Below are positions 6,866-7,690 of a stretch of DNA of 7,690 nucleotides, piece by piece. The position numbers and the translations under genes were made by a program. Where the stretch lies: assembly GCA_964245345.1 (NCBI GenBank), contig CAXTMS010000168.1, positions 1 through 7,690 on the forward strand, written 5' to 3'. This stretch comes from Lichenicola sp964245345 (GTDB lineage Bacteria; Pseudomonadota; Alphaproteobacteria; Acetobacterales; Acetobacteraceae). The notes under the pieces are model-generated. The model ran no database searches. It was given only the letters and a program-made list of their open reading frames with translations, and was not told where the DNA came from. The stretch's first letter is position 1, and the number at the start of each line of letters is the position of its first letter.

Positions 6866-7690
<825 letters not shown>

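Overview
The window is GC-rich (well over 60% G+C by eye), with strong G/C preference at third codon positions. Protein styles (an Fe-type superoxide dismutase, an NDUFAF6-like squalene/phytoene synthase family protein, a UvrA close to the proteobacterial form) suggest an alphaproteobacterium, possibly Acetobacteraceae/Rhodospirillales. That placement is inference from sequence style only. No RNA gene, CRISPR array, insertion sequence or phage gene was seen.

Layout from left to right. (1) Bases 1-263, minus strand: the first 87 codons of an Fe superoxide dismutase gene cut by the window edge. (2) Bases 434-1264, plus: a non-catalytic squalene/phytoene synthase-fold protein resembling the respiratory complex I assembly factor NDUFAF6, divergent from sodB. 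(3) Bases 1381-2229, plus: a classical short-chain dehydrogenase/reductase. (4) Bases 2226-6125, minus: a 1299-residue membrane receptor for cyclic-di-GMP signalling. It has a signal peptide, about fourteen propeller-repeat blades, a Y_Y_Y domain, one membrane helix, a duplicated coiled-coil linker, then GGDEF and EAL domains that both keep their catalytic residues. It converges on the SDR gene, and the two stop codons share one CTAG. (5) About bases 6264-6832, minus: a decayed pseudogene of the 6-phosphogluconate/3-hydroxyisobutyrate dehydrogenase family, recognisable as seven conserved blocks in shifting frames. (6) Bases 6866-7690, minus: the C-terminal 274 residues of UvrA, running off the right edge.

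Most genes are ordinary housekeeping or metabolic genes with no evident shared pathway. The most distinctive item is the propeller/GGDEF/EAL receptor, which appears to couple a periplasmic ligand to synthesis or breakdown of cyclic-di-GMP in one polypeptide. Within it, a 29-residue duplication of the signalling helix, a lost product-inhibition site and a lone periplasmic cysteine pair deserve a second look. The remnant between uvrA and this receptor shows gene decay in an otherwise compact region. I see no multi-gene novel defence or mobile system here.
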